Shown in pieces: positions 18,201-24,702 of a stretch of DNA of 64,000 bases. A program made the position numbers and the translations under genes. Each line of letters starts with the position of its first letter. Positions within the stretch are counted from its first letter, which is position 1. The stretch comes from Polaribacter sp. L3A8 (GTDB lineage Bacteria; Bacteroidota; Bacteroidia; Flavobacteriales; Flavobacteriaceae), in the NCBI RefSeq assembly GCF_009796785.1, contig NZ_CP047026.1:2834501-2898500 (forward strand). Direction: 5' to 3'. Below the pieces are notes generated by a model, which searched no databases, was not told where the DNA came from, and saw nothing but the letters and a program-made list of their open reading frames with translations.

Positions 18201-18733
18201 CAAGCAGGATTTGCACCTGTTATTAAAAAAGTATCTGCTAATTCAATATCATCATACGAAATTGGCACACTATCTTCTCCGAATGTTTTTTTATAACCAA
18301 CCACTGCAGAACTCATGCATAAACGCGAGTTGGTATCTATATTATTAGTTCCTAAAAAACCTTTTGTAAGTTTATTAGCAATGTAATATTCTTCTGTTAA
18401 ACTTTGTCCGGAAACGTAAAATGCTACAGAATCTGGACCATGTTTTTTTATGATTGATTTAAAAACGTTGGCAGCTCTATCTAAAGCAGTATCCCAAGAA
18501 ACACGCTCACGCGGATGCGAACGACTCCAACGCATTTCTGGATATAAAATTCTGTCTGAAGTATCATTAGCAACATAATGCAAATTCATCCCTTTAGAAC
18601 ATAACATTCCTTTATTAACAGGATGGTCTTTATCTCCTTCAACAAAAACCTTGTTGTTAATGTCTTTTTTTACGATAATTCCGCAACCTACTCCACAATA
18701 AGAACACGTTGTTTTAATTTCATTTTTAATCAT
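15212..18733 (-). CDS. nasC: Assimilatory nitrate reductase fused to NAD(P)H-reductase and BFD domains
   Basis: A 1173-residue cytoplasmic enzyme reducing nitrate to nitrite. Domains in order: a 4Fe-4S motif (TCSYCGVGCGI ... GMLCSKG, about 9-50); a molybdopterin oxidoreductase core (about 55-560, with SRLCMSSAVVGY, the GANPAWCHP loop and GQPNAMGGREVGG); a molybdopterin dinucleotide-binding domain (about 585-700, LTTGRVRDQWHTMTKTG); a FAD/NAD(P) reductase of the NirB type (about 715-1090, starting IIAGAGAAAFR with LILATGSRPFIP); and a BFD-like 2Fe-2S domain (CSCSQVGEG ... GLGCGSCKTE). Electrons from NAD(P)H can thus reach molybdenum inside one chain. NasC of other bacteria is about 700-900 residues and uses separate reductases. 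It is first in an operon with the rubredoxin protein and the Fnr-like regulator. Confidence 0.9.
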   Translation of the reverse strand: MIKNEIKTTCSYCGVGCGIIVKKDINNKVFVEGDKDHPVNKGMLCSKGMNLHYVANDTSDRILYPEMRWSRSHPRERVSWDTALDRAANVFKSIIKKHGPDSVAFYVSGQSLTEEYYIANKLTKGFLGTNNIDTNSRLCMSSAVVGYKKTFGEDSVPISYDDIELADTFLITGANPAWCHPILFRRIEKRKEENPKVKVIVIDPRKTDSAKFADLHLQLTPGTDVVLYNAIGRCLYKSGLIDEDFIKNHTQGFDGYKEIIFGTTLKQASKICGVPAKEIQKAAEMIGLSKGFISMWAMGLNQSVIGTDKNTSLLNLSLITGQVGKPGAGPFSLTGQPNAMGGREVGGMANLLAVHKDLGNEEHRREVAQFWGVDKISPKPGLTATEMFDALESGKLKAVWIACTNPLVSMPNSHRIEKAMANSKFVVVQEISHKSDTLQFADLVLPAAAWLEKEGTMTNSERRISYLPKEIEAPGEARPDVEIFCDFAQRMGFRGFNFNSAEEIYDEYASMTKGTNIDVSFLNYDRLKNEGTFQWPVNEYRSKGTPRLFEDKKFYTPSQKAIFNVPSTIENTSVKTNDEFPLILTTGRVRDQWHTMTKTGKVARLKTHYPKPVLEINPVDAYLNKIKDGDITEIKSTNGVVRVRAKITDEIKEGVVFLPMHWGKVLQSNLNRANNLTNTHVDPVSKEPDFKFTSVSVSKYKKPKDKIIIAGAGAAAFRFLQNYRDNNEVDEIHVFSMEKNLFYNRVLLPEYITEELSWEQLLKIKNAELKGLNIKIHPETIIEKIDKDAKVVTDSNGETHSFDKLILATGSRPFIPKDVQIDLPGRFTMRNKSDADRFKNYLDATGLPPEEQHVVIVGGGLLGLELAAAMKHKNVKITIIQRASRLMERQLDKISSKLLSLNVQERGIQIYFDNEVSTVFDDEDTGELTINLKSGKYINANAIVYAIGTRPNIEIAKNNGIICGRGVKVNQHLQSSHPDIFAIGEIAEFKNKLFGITSAAEEQAGILANFIAGDISEAYNGSVLMNILKFSDLNLCSIGEISVPDNDPSFEEIIFTDISKGYYKKCIVKDDLLIGAVLVGDKNEFAEFKTLIESKIEMSDKRETLLRGASNDAPVLGKLVCSCSQVGEGNIEEAIAKGCSNFTELCNKTGAGLGCGSCKTEVREILNNAKVTV

Positions 18734-18885
18734 TTAGACCAAGGTTTTATACAAAATACGACATTAAAATTTTACTAACCAAAATTCAATTTTTTTATTC
18801 TGAATACATTTTAAAAGAGAACTGAATTTTTAAATCTGTTTTTCGATTCTTTATGTATTAGATCATTGGGGGACAATTATCTGTT

Positions 18886-20310
18886 TTATCTTTTTACTTT
18901 AATTGGTATCAACTCTGGTGATAAACCATTTATTTTTTCTGTTTCATCTTCTTCTTCTGTAGAAAACTTAATTGCTAAGGCTGCAATACCTGTGGCAACA
19001 ACCACAAAACCAATTAATAAATATCCGTTTGCAACGGCACTTGAAGAAGCTGCAGATTGTGCTGCCTTAATAACCTCATCTCCTAAACCTTCGCTAGATA
19101 CAATTGCAGCTTTTTCTGCTAATGAAGATTTAGATTTTAATAACATTGCTGCTAAAAATGCACCAACGTTTCCTCCTGCTCCAACAATTCCTGAAACAGA
19201 ACCGATGGCTTTTTTATTTATAAATGGCACTACAGAAAACGTTGCTCCTTCTGCCATCTGTACACTTAAACTAAATAATATTAATAAAACAACTCCTAAA
19301 ACAAGACTTGTAGCTCCAGAGAAAAAGATCAACATAACTCCTTGTAAGGTTAAAATGAAAGACAAGAACAAAACACGACCTCTCAATCCTTTTAACTTAC
19401 CAAATTTATCTCCAAAGAAACCACCTAAAGTTCTTGCAAAAATATTCATCAATGCAAAAGACAATACAATGTTACCAGCGGTTACTCTTTGTAATTGAAA
19501 CGTATTCTGAAGATAATCATCCATAGTTCCGTACACCGTTAATTCAATTCCGAAACTTGCAGCATATACTATAAAAAGAATCCAAACTCTATAATCTTTT
19601 AATACTTCTAAAAATCCTATTTGATCCTTTTTAGTAACAATCATTTCTCCAGCGGCTTTTAATTCGCCAAAGTTTCCTTTTGGTGTATCTGTTGTAAATA
19701 CGTAATATACAATACCCATTAAAAAACAAACAATACCAGCAATTACCATAGAATATCTCCAAGCTTCTCCGTCTGCAACTCCAAAAGCAACAACTGCTGC
19801 TGCAATTAAAGGCATACCTAATCTATTTGCGCCACCACCTAAGTTACCCCAACCTGCAGAAGTTGCATTTGCAGTACCTACAATATTTGGTGCAAACATT
19901 AAAGAAGTATGTACTTGTGTAATTACAAAGGAAGCTCCAATAAAACCAATAAACAATCTACAAACTAAAAATTGCGTTGGTGTTTGTACCAATCCACATA
20001 AAATAACAGGAATTGCGCCTAACATTAACAACCAAGTATAACATAATCTTGGTCCGTATTTATCACATAATTTCCCAATAAGTAAACGTGCAAAGACGGT
20101 TCCTGAAACGGCTAAAATAATTGAGTTCCATTTTTGATCTGGAGTTAAACCTAAATCTTTTACAACATCTGGCATAAAAGGTACAATACCAAACCATGCA
20201 AAAAAGCATAAAAAGAATGATATTGATGTAATCCAAAATGTACGAGTGGATACATTCTTAAAATCGAATAAACTTAATTTTGTAGATTTTTCTTGAGATA
20301 GATTTATCAT
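18886..20310 (-). CDS. narK: NarK/NasA-type nitrate/nitrite MFS transporter
   Basis: A membrane transporter of about 474 residues with some 12 hydrophobic helices. It carries the nitrate/nitrite porter signature GWGNLGGGANRLGMP (about 155-169), after the first-half segment FARLLIGKLCDKYGPR typical of the major facilitator fold. It imports nitrate or exports nitrite across the inner membrane. The start is placed at ATG 20310 (MINLSQEKSTKL); a frame extension to GTG 20331 would run into the -7 box at 20331-20338, so it is rejected. The promoter has the shared AAGTA-N4-TACTT palindrome. The nitrate reductase gene follows 152 bases downstream; both uptake routes (NarK and ABC) are present in this genome. 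Confidence 0.9.
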   Translation of the reverse strand: MINLSQEKSTKLSLFDFKNVSTRTFWITSISFFLCFFAWFGIVPFMPDVVKDLGLTPDQKWNSIILAVSGTVFARLLIGKLCDKYGPRLCYTWLLMLGAIPVILCGLVQTPTQFLVCRLFIGFIGASFVITQVHTSLMFAPNIVGTANATSAGWGNLGGGANRLGMPLIAAAVVAFGVADGEAWRYSMVIAGIVCFLMGIVYYVFTTDTPKGNFGELKAAGEMIVTKKDQIGFLEVLKDYRVWILFIVYAASFGIELTVYGTMDDYLQNTFQLQRVTAGNIVLSFALMNIFARTLGGFFGDKFGKLKGLRGRVLFLSFILTLQGVMLIFFSGATSLVLGVVLLILFSLSVQMAEGATFSVVPFINKKAIGSVSGIVGAGGNVGAFLAAMLLKSKSSLAEKAAIVSSEGLGDEVIKAAQSAASSSAVANGYLLIGFVVVATGIAALAIKFSTEEEDETEKINGLSPELIPIKVKR

Positions 20311-20330
20311 AATACATATTTTTAGATACA

Positions 20331-20376
20331 CAAAACTAAGTATAAATACTTAATTATTATACTAAAAAATACGTAT
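20331..20376 (-). promoter_or_regulatory. narK promoter with AAGTA-N4-TACTT box
   Basis: On the minus strand the -7 box TAGTTTTG (20331-20338) directly abuts the palindrome AAGTATTTATACTT (20338-20351), with ATACGTAT at 20369-20376 further upstream. The same arrangement, CAAAACTAAGTA-N4-TACTT on the plus strand, is found at nirB (27234-27254). Confidence 0.65.
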
Positions 20377-20638
20377 TTTATAATTATTACTAGATTAATA
20401 ATTACGTAGTATTGAATTTAAGAATATGATAAAATTGGAGTTGAAAAATAATTGTTATGAAAAAGGTGTATTCCAATAAATGAATATTTTACAGAGAAAT
20501 ACTTAGGTTTCCTGGTTGTTATGAGTTGTTACACAGAGGTTGACATAAAAACGAGCTATTCTTATTTGTGCCCTTGGCGATATAACTTTGTGAACTTTGC
20601 GGTTAGTTCTTACACAGAGACACCTACAGTCAAAAGAC
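20377..20638. repeat. Intergenic region with a CACAGAG-type flavobacterial repeat
   Basis: Bases about 20525-20625 hold two direct TTACACAGAG words flanking CTTGGCGATATAACTTTG and GAACTTTGCGGTTAG. I recognise this wording as an intergenic repeat common in Bacteroidota genomes, although it occurs once in this window. The rest of the stretch holds no gene that I can support. Confidence 0.45.
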
Positions 20639-21298
20639 CTATATCAACTGATATTCTTTGGATTTATTTGTTAATTCTTGCAAGTTTTTAGCTTCTAACT
20701 TCTTCATTAAATTAAAACGATGCACCTCTGCAGTACGCTTACTAATAGACAATTCTTCTGCAATATCTTTATTATTCTTTAATTCTAAAACTAAAGTAAG
20801 TATTTGTCTTTCTCTTTTAGTCAGTTTAAAAGGCGCAACTTTAACTTCCTTTTGCTCTTCAATAACTTTACTGGTTTTTCCGTTTACAAAGTTGTTCATT
20901 ATAATGGTAGAAACATCACCAGTAAAATACTTATCGCCAGCAGCTACATTATTCACCGCTTTTAAAAACTCTTCTTTACTAGCTCCTTTTAACAAATAAC
21001 CATCTGCACCAGCTTGTATAGATTTTAAAACATACTCTTCAGAATCGTGCATAGAAAGCACTAAGGTTTTTACATCTATTTTCTGTTTGGTAATTTCTGC
21101 AACCACTTCAATTCCGTTCATTTCTGGCATTCTAATATCTACAATAAGCACGTGAGGTTTGTTTTTAGCAATTACCTCTAAAGCCTCTTTTCCGTTAGAA
21201 GCTTCATCAATAACCGTAATTCCTGTTTGATCTTCTAAAAGTGCTTTTATTCCATCTCTTACCAAAACGTGGTCGTCTGCTAAAACTACATTTATCAT
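20639..21298 (-). CDS. NarL/LuxR-type response regulator
   Basis: A 219-residue response regulator. The receiver domain covers about 1-120 (VVLADDHVLVRDGIKALL; phosphoacceptor Asp in VLIVDIRMPEMNG, about 54; Thr/Ser in TLVLSMHDSE; Lys in YLLKGASKEE). The C-terminal LuxR/GerE HTH is at about 150-215 (LTKRERQILTLVLEL ... NKDIAEELSISKRTAEVH). It is the partner of the histidine kinase gene 282 bases upstream. By position, the pair is the nitrate/nitrite sensing system of the cluster, like NarX/NarL. Its promoter has TATTTTTG and the AAGTA-N4-TACGT box. Confidence 0.85.
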   Translation of the reverse strand: MINVVLADDHVLVRDGIKALLEDQTGITVIDEASNGKEALEVIAKNKPHVLIVDIRMPEMNGIEVVAEITKQKIDVKTLVLSMHDSEEYVLKSIQAGADGYLLKGASKEEFLKAVNNVAAGDKYFTGDVSTIIMNNFVNGKTSKVIEEQKEVKVAPFKLTKRERQILTLVLELKNNKDIAEELSISKRTAEVHRFNLMKKLEAKNLQELTNKSKEYQLI

Positions 21299-21320
21299 AA
21301 TTGTAACTATTTTATACGTA

Positions 21321-21350
21321 CAAAAATAAGGTTTTTAAGTAAAACTACGT
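21321..21350 (-). promoter_or_regulatory. Response regulator promoter with AAGTA-N4-TACGT box
   Basis: On the plus strand, CAAAAATA (minus-strand -7 TATTTTTG) is at 21321-21328 and AAGTAAAACTACGT is at 21337-21350. The box is about nine bases further from the -7 element than at narK and nirB. Confidence 0.5.
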
Positions 21351-21413
21351 AATTAAAATAATCTCTAACAGTTACTTAATTTTCTAAAAGAATCTATCTG
21401 CATTATAACTACA

Positions 21414-21552
21414 CTGTCACATCGAGTGATTTTGCTTTTTTTTTGCAAAATTGTATCGAGATGTTTTTTTACAAGAAATAAAAGTTAACAACCCTAAAAA
21501 AGTTCTCGATACAATTTTTCTTCATTCTTCAGAAAAATCACTCGAACTGACA
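21414..21552. repeat. Long nested inverted repeat (family C)
   Basis: The outer arms are TGTCAcaTCGAGTGATTTT (21415-21433) and AAAATCACTCGAacTGACA at the right end. The inner arms are AAAATTGTATCGAGA (21447-21461) and TCTCGATACAATTTT (about 21504-21518). It can fold as a long hairpin of about 140 bases between the kinase and regulator genes, and both are on the minus strand, so it would be transcribed if they share a message. The wording TCGAGTGATTTT...AAAATCACTCGA is typical of dispersed flavobacterial repeats. Confidence 0.75.
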
Positions 21553-21580
21553 TTATGTAAAGCATATCTATATTAAAAAG

Positions 21581-23389
21581 TTAAATAGGAATATTCAAAG
21601 TAACTCTTGTCCCTTTTCCTAATTCAGAATTTAAGAATAAACGACCTTCAATATATTTAATTCTTTCTTTCATAAAGGTCATTCCCATGCCTCCATCTCC
21701 GTTTTTTACTTTCTTTACTTTCGATGGCTCAAAACCTTGTCCATCATCATCAATAACAATACTTAAAATATTTTTACTGTGAGAAAGTGACACTAAAATA
21801 TGTGAAGAATCTGCATATTTAATAGCATTATTAATTGCTTCTTGGGTAATTCTATAAATATTAATTTCTACCAAAGAATCTAAACGATCATTAAAACCTG
21901 TTTTATTATAAAACATAATTTCTTTACCTGTTAACCTTCCTAACTCTTGTGTTAATTTGGTTATGGCAGGCACAATTCCGTGATCTGATAATTCTGGTGG
22001 AGTTAAGTTAAAAGTAGCTGTTCTAACTCCTTTTATAATGTTGGTGGTTAATTCTTTTAGGTGTTCTATTTTAGACGTTGTTTTCTCAATATCATTCATA
22101 TTGATGCTTTCTAGATTGTATTTTAATCCTGTAAGCATTTGTCCAATTCCGTCATGAACGTCTTTGGCAATTCTGTTTTGTTCTTTTTCTTGATTTTCAA
22201 TAATCTTGCTTGAGATTATTTTTTGCTGACTCATTTTCTCTTCAAAATTGGCCTTTGTAAGTCTTTCAATTTCTGTTTGAGCCGCTTTTCTTTCGGTAAT
22301 TTCTGAAGCAATAATTAACAACTCAGATCTATCTTCGGTTGGTCTGTAAGGAACCAAAGACATTTCTAACCAAATATCAATATCACCTTTAATAGTTGCT
22401 TTGACCTCTCCTTGCCAACCCGTTTTTTTATGTTTATTAATTAAGTCTTCTATTAATAATTGTTCGTTTTCATTGCTTGATAAAACATGCCAAAAGAAAA
22501 CTTCTTTTTTAATTTTTGACAATCGAAACAATCGAGAAAACTTATTTCCTATATGAATTAAACTTCCGCTTGGAGAAACTCTTGCAAACAATAGCGTTTC
22601 ATCCATTGCATGACTTAAAGCACGTAATTCTTTAATGGATTTTTCTTTAGAAAGACTCAGTTCATCTGCATCAAAAGCCATTTTTTTAGCTTTTTTTTCT
22701 GCAAATAATAAATCAGACAACGTAGCTTTTACAGATTTTGCCGCTGGCCAAAAAATGAATAGTAATTCTCCTAAAAGAATCAACAACGTTAACCCCATTA
22801 AAGTAACCTCTAACTTTCTTAACCAAACTACTTTTTCTTCTGCTTCTAAATCATACTGATTTACAATCTCATCCATTATCAACAAAAAAGCACCTTCATT
22901 ATTGGTTACCTTTTTAATTTCTGATGTTAATTCATCATTAGAAACATTAGAATTTTCTAACTTATTTATAATTGATTTTGATGCTTTCTGAATGGTATCA
23001 AAAACAGGATTGATTGCTATAAACTTGTTTTTAATGTTATCGCTATTCTGTTTAGGAAGCCCTAAACTATCATTTCCTTTTTGAAGCGAATTATGAGACA
23101 ACTCCCATAAATGAAGTGTTGCTGTAATTTTATTTTTAAGTAAAATTCTGTTTTTTTCATCCGAAGAAACCAAAAGAGAAACAATTTCTTTGGTTAATTT
23201 CTGACTCAACATTCGTTGTCTACCAGCAACATTAATTACAGTAGAATCACTTTTTTGAGTTTCTAAATGATTACGAACTAAAACCTGACTAATAATTACA
23301 GAAAATGCAATAGCACTTAACGCAATAATATACAAACGGCTTAATTTATTAAACGTTCTTTGGTCTAATGAATTGCCGTTTTTAGTCAT
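21581..23389 (-). CDS. NarX-like sensor histidine kinase with PilJ-type sensor and PAS domain
   Basis: A 602-residue membrane kinase. One helix lies at about 16-38. A periplasmic four-helix sensor follows with NVAGRQRMLSQKLTKE (about 47-62), which is the PilJ-type / NarX P-box-like nitrate-sensing motif. A second helix is at about 190-212, a PAS domain at about 255-370 (FARVSPSGSLIHIGNKFSRL), and a HisKA_3 dimer domain has the phospho-acceptor in RIAKDVHDGIGQML. The ATPase domain ends it (NAIKYAD, DDDGQGFEP, GGMGMTFMKERI). It should autophosphorylate in response to nitrate or nitrite and pass phosphate to the regulator at 20639. Ligand specificity is inferred from motif and context. Confidence 0.85.
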   Translation of the reverse strand: MTKNGNSLDQRTFNKLSRLYIIALSAIAFSVIISQVLVRNHLETQKSDSTVINVAGRQRMLSQKLTKEIVSLLVSSDEKNRILLKNKITATLHLWELSHNSLQKGNDSLGLPKQNSDNIKNKFIAINPVFDTIQKASKSIINKLENSNVSNDELTSEIKKVTNNEGAFLLIMDEIVNQYDLEAEEKVVWLRKLEVTLMGLTLLILLGELLFIFWPAAKSVKATLSDLLFAEKKAKKMAFDADELSLSKEKSIKELRALSHAMDETLLFARVSPSGSLIHIGNKFSRLFRLSKIKKEVFFWHVLSSNENEQLLIEDLINKHKKTGWQGEVKATIKGDIDIWLEMSLVPYRPTEDRSELLIIASEITERKAAQTEIERLTKANFEEKMSQQKIISSKIIENQEKEQNRIAKDVHDGIGQMLTGLKYNLESINMNDIEKTTSKIEHLKELTTNIIKGVRTATFNLTPPELSDHGIVPAITKLTQELGRLTGKEIMFYNKTGFNDRLDSLVEINIYRITQEAINNAIKYADSSHILVSLSHSKNILSIVIDDDGQGFEPSKVKKVKNGDGGMGMTFMKERIKYIEGRLFLNSELGKGTRVTLNIPI

Positions 23390-23406
23390 TATTTAGATTA
23401 CATTTA

Positions 23407-23991
23407 TTATGAAATGGCTTTTTTAACCAAGGCTAAACTTTTATCCGAAAACGGTATTTTTAAAGCTGCTGCATGTCCTGTATCAGACATTTTTACCCAC
23501 GTTTTCTTTAAAATATCAATGATTTTTTCATCGGTATGTTTTGCTGCAAATTCATCAAAGTAATAATCTAGAAAAACCAGGCAAATAACATCTTCTAAAG
23601 TTTGAGATTCTTCATTTTTCTTGATGAGTTTTTTTAAGATAATTTTCTGAACTCTATCTACAAATTGATCATCAAAACCAACTTGTTCTAAGATTTCTCC
23701 GGTCAATTCTGCGTGCATCTTTTTTAATTCTTCACGCCATTTTAAATACCCAACCCTATCCATTGGAAACTCTTTTCTACCAATTTTCCAACGACAAATA
23801 TGTTGTGCTCTAGCCGAAATTTGAAGTGCTTTTGATGCATTTGGATCAAACTGAAGTAACTTTCTTGTCATCCTTTGAGAATATAATAATTCTTTAGGAT
23901 ACTCTAATCCAGAAACTTGGTAGCTGTTTGGGTCTTCTGCGTTTTTTTTATCAATAATAGCAATAGCAGTTTCAAATCTTGTTGGCTTCAT
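23407..23991 (-). CDS. DUF4202 family protein
   Basis: A 194-residue soluble protein beginning MKPTRFETAIAIIDKKN. It has conserved His/Asp-rich helices (ARAQHICRWKIGRKEFP, KMHAELTGEILEQVG, LVFLDYYFDEFA, KMSDTGHAAAL) of the DUF4202 family. The spaced His and Asp residues resemble an HD-type all-helical metal fold, so a hydrolase or metal-binding role is possible, but none is established to my knowledge. It is often found beside nitrite or sulfite reductase genes, and here it lies between the sensor kinase (17 bases) and nirD (109 bases). The short spacing to the kinase start suggests co-transcription with it. Confidence 0.75.
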   Translation of the reverse strand: MKPTRFETAIAIIDKKNAEDPNSYQVSGLEYPKELLYSQRMTRKLLQFDPNASKALQISARAQHICRWKIGRKEFPMDRVGYLKWREELKKMHAELTGEILEQVGFDDQFVDRVQKIILKKLIKKNEESQTLEDVICLVFLDYYFDEFAAKHTDEKIIDILKKTWVKMSDTGHAAALKIPFSDKSLALVKKAIS

Positions 23992-24100
23992 TTTTTATAT
24001 TTATTTAAAAACGTTCTACCAATTTTTAATTGGTAGTTTCTGTTAAAGTTGTCATTCCCGTAAAAAGGGGAATCTAAATAAATAATTTGAATAAAATTAT

Positions 24101-24478
24101 TTATTCTGAGAAGCCAATATACACATTTTCTGCTTCAATCTTAATAGGATATACAGCAATAGGTGCTAAATCTGCATTTAAGTTTTCGCCAGTTTCTAAT
24201 GAAAACGTTTTTTTATGCAAAGGACATGCAATTTTAGGAATCCCTTTATGATCGCCCAACATACCTCTAGACAACACCATTTCTTGTTTTTCCGGCGATA
24301 AATTCTGACACGCATACCATTTATCTAATCTAGAAAAATTGAAAACAGCAATTTGTAAATCTTTGTATTTTACACACGCACCACCATCTTTTGGAAACGC
24401 ACTTACTGGAGCGGCTTTAAACCAAACCTTTACTTCTGCTTCTTTTACTGTTTTGTATTTTAAAAGTAATGTGTCCAT
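24101..24478 (-). CDS. nirD: Nitrite reductase small subunit, Rieske-like
   Basis: A 125-residue NirD protein with a Rieske-type beta fold (WFKAAPVSAFPKDGGACVKY ... IAVFNFSRLDKWYACQNLSP ... IACPLHKKTFSLETGE). Cluster ligands are partly lost: CPLHKK keeps a Cys and a His, while the first Cys-x-His pair reads ACQN, as is usual for NirD, which commonly lacks a cluster. It pairs with NirB in the NADH-dependent reduction of nitrite to ammonium. It lies 224 bases downstream of nirB, on the same strand, separated by a repeat hairpin (24558-24671). Confidence 0.88.
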   Translation of the reverse strand: MDTLLLKYKTVKEAEVKVWFKAAPVSAFPKDGGACVKYKDLQIAVFNFSRLDKWYACQNLSPEKQEMVLSRGMLGDHKGIPKIACPLHKKTFSLETGENLNADLAPIAVYPIKIEAENVYIGFSE

Positions 24479-24557
24479 AAATTTATTTTTTATTTCTGTT
24501 CAACTAAGTAGTCTTGTTAAAAATAATTGAGATTTAAAATGTTATTTTAAAACGTTC

Positions 24558-24671
24558 TGTCACTTCGATTTTAAGAGAAGTCACATTACAGTGAACACAT
24601 AATGTTTAGTAACTTTATGTGATTTCTCCTTAAGCCTGTCTTGAGCGATAGTCGAAAAGATCAAAATGACA
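24558..24671. repeat. Dispersed inverted repeat, family B, copy 1
   Basis: Arms read TGTCACTTCGATTTTAAGAG and ...GTCGAAAAGATCAAAATGACA, with an inner AGAAGTCACAT / ATGTGATTTCTCC pair. Related copies are at 30273-30362 and 44206-44294. It lies between nirB and nirD and would form a long hairpin in their message. Confidence 0.7.
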
Positions 24672-24702
24672 AAACTGTACGTTTTATTTGTACCTGAAAA
24701 AA

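Noticed and set aside
18866..19498. A 210-codon plus-strand frame under narK
   Set aside because: It is antisense to the well-supported transporter, has Thr/Pro/Ala/Lys-rich low-complexity content and no family features.
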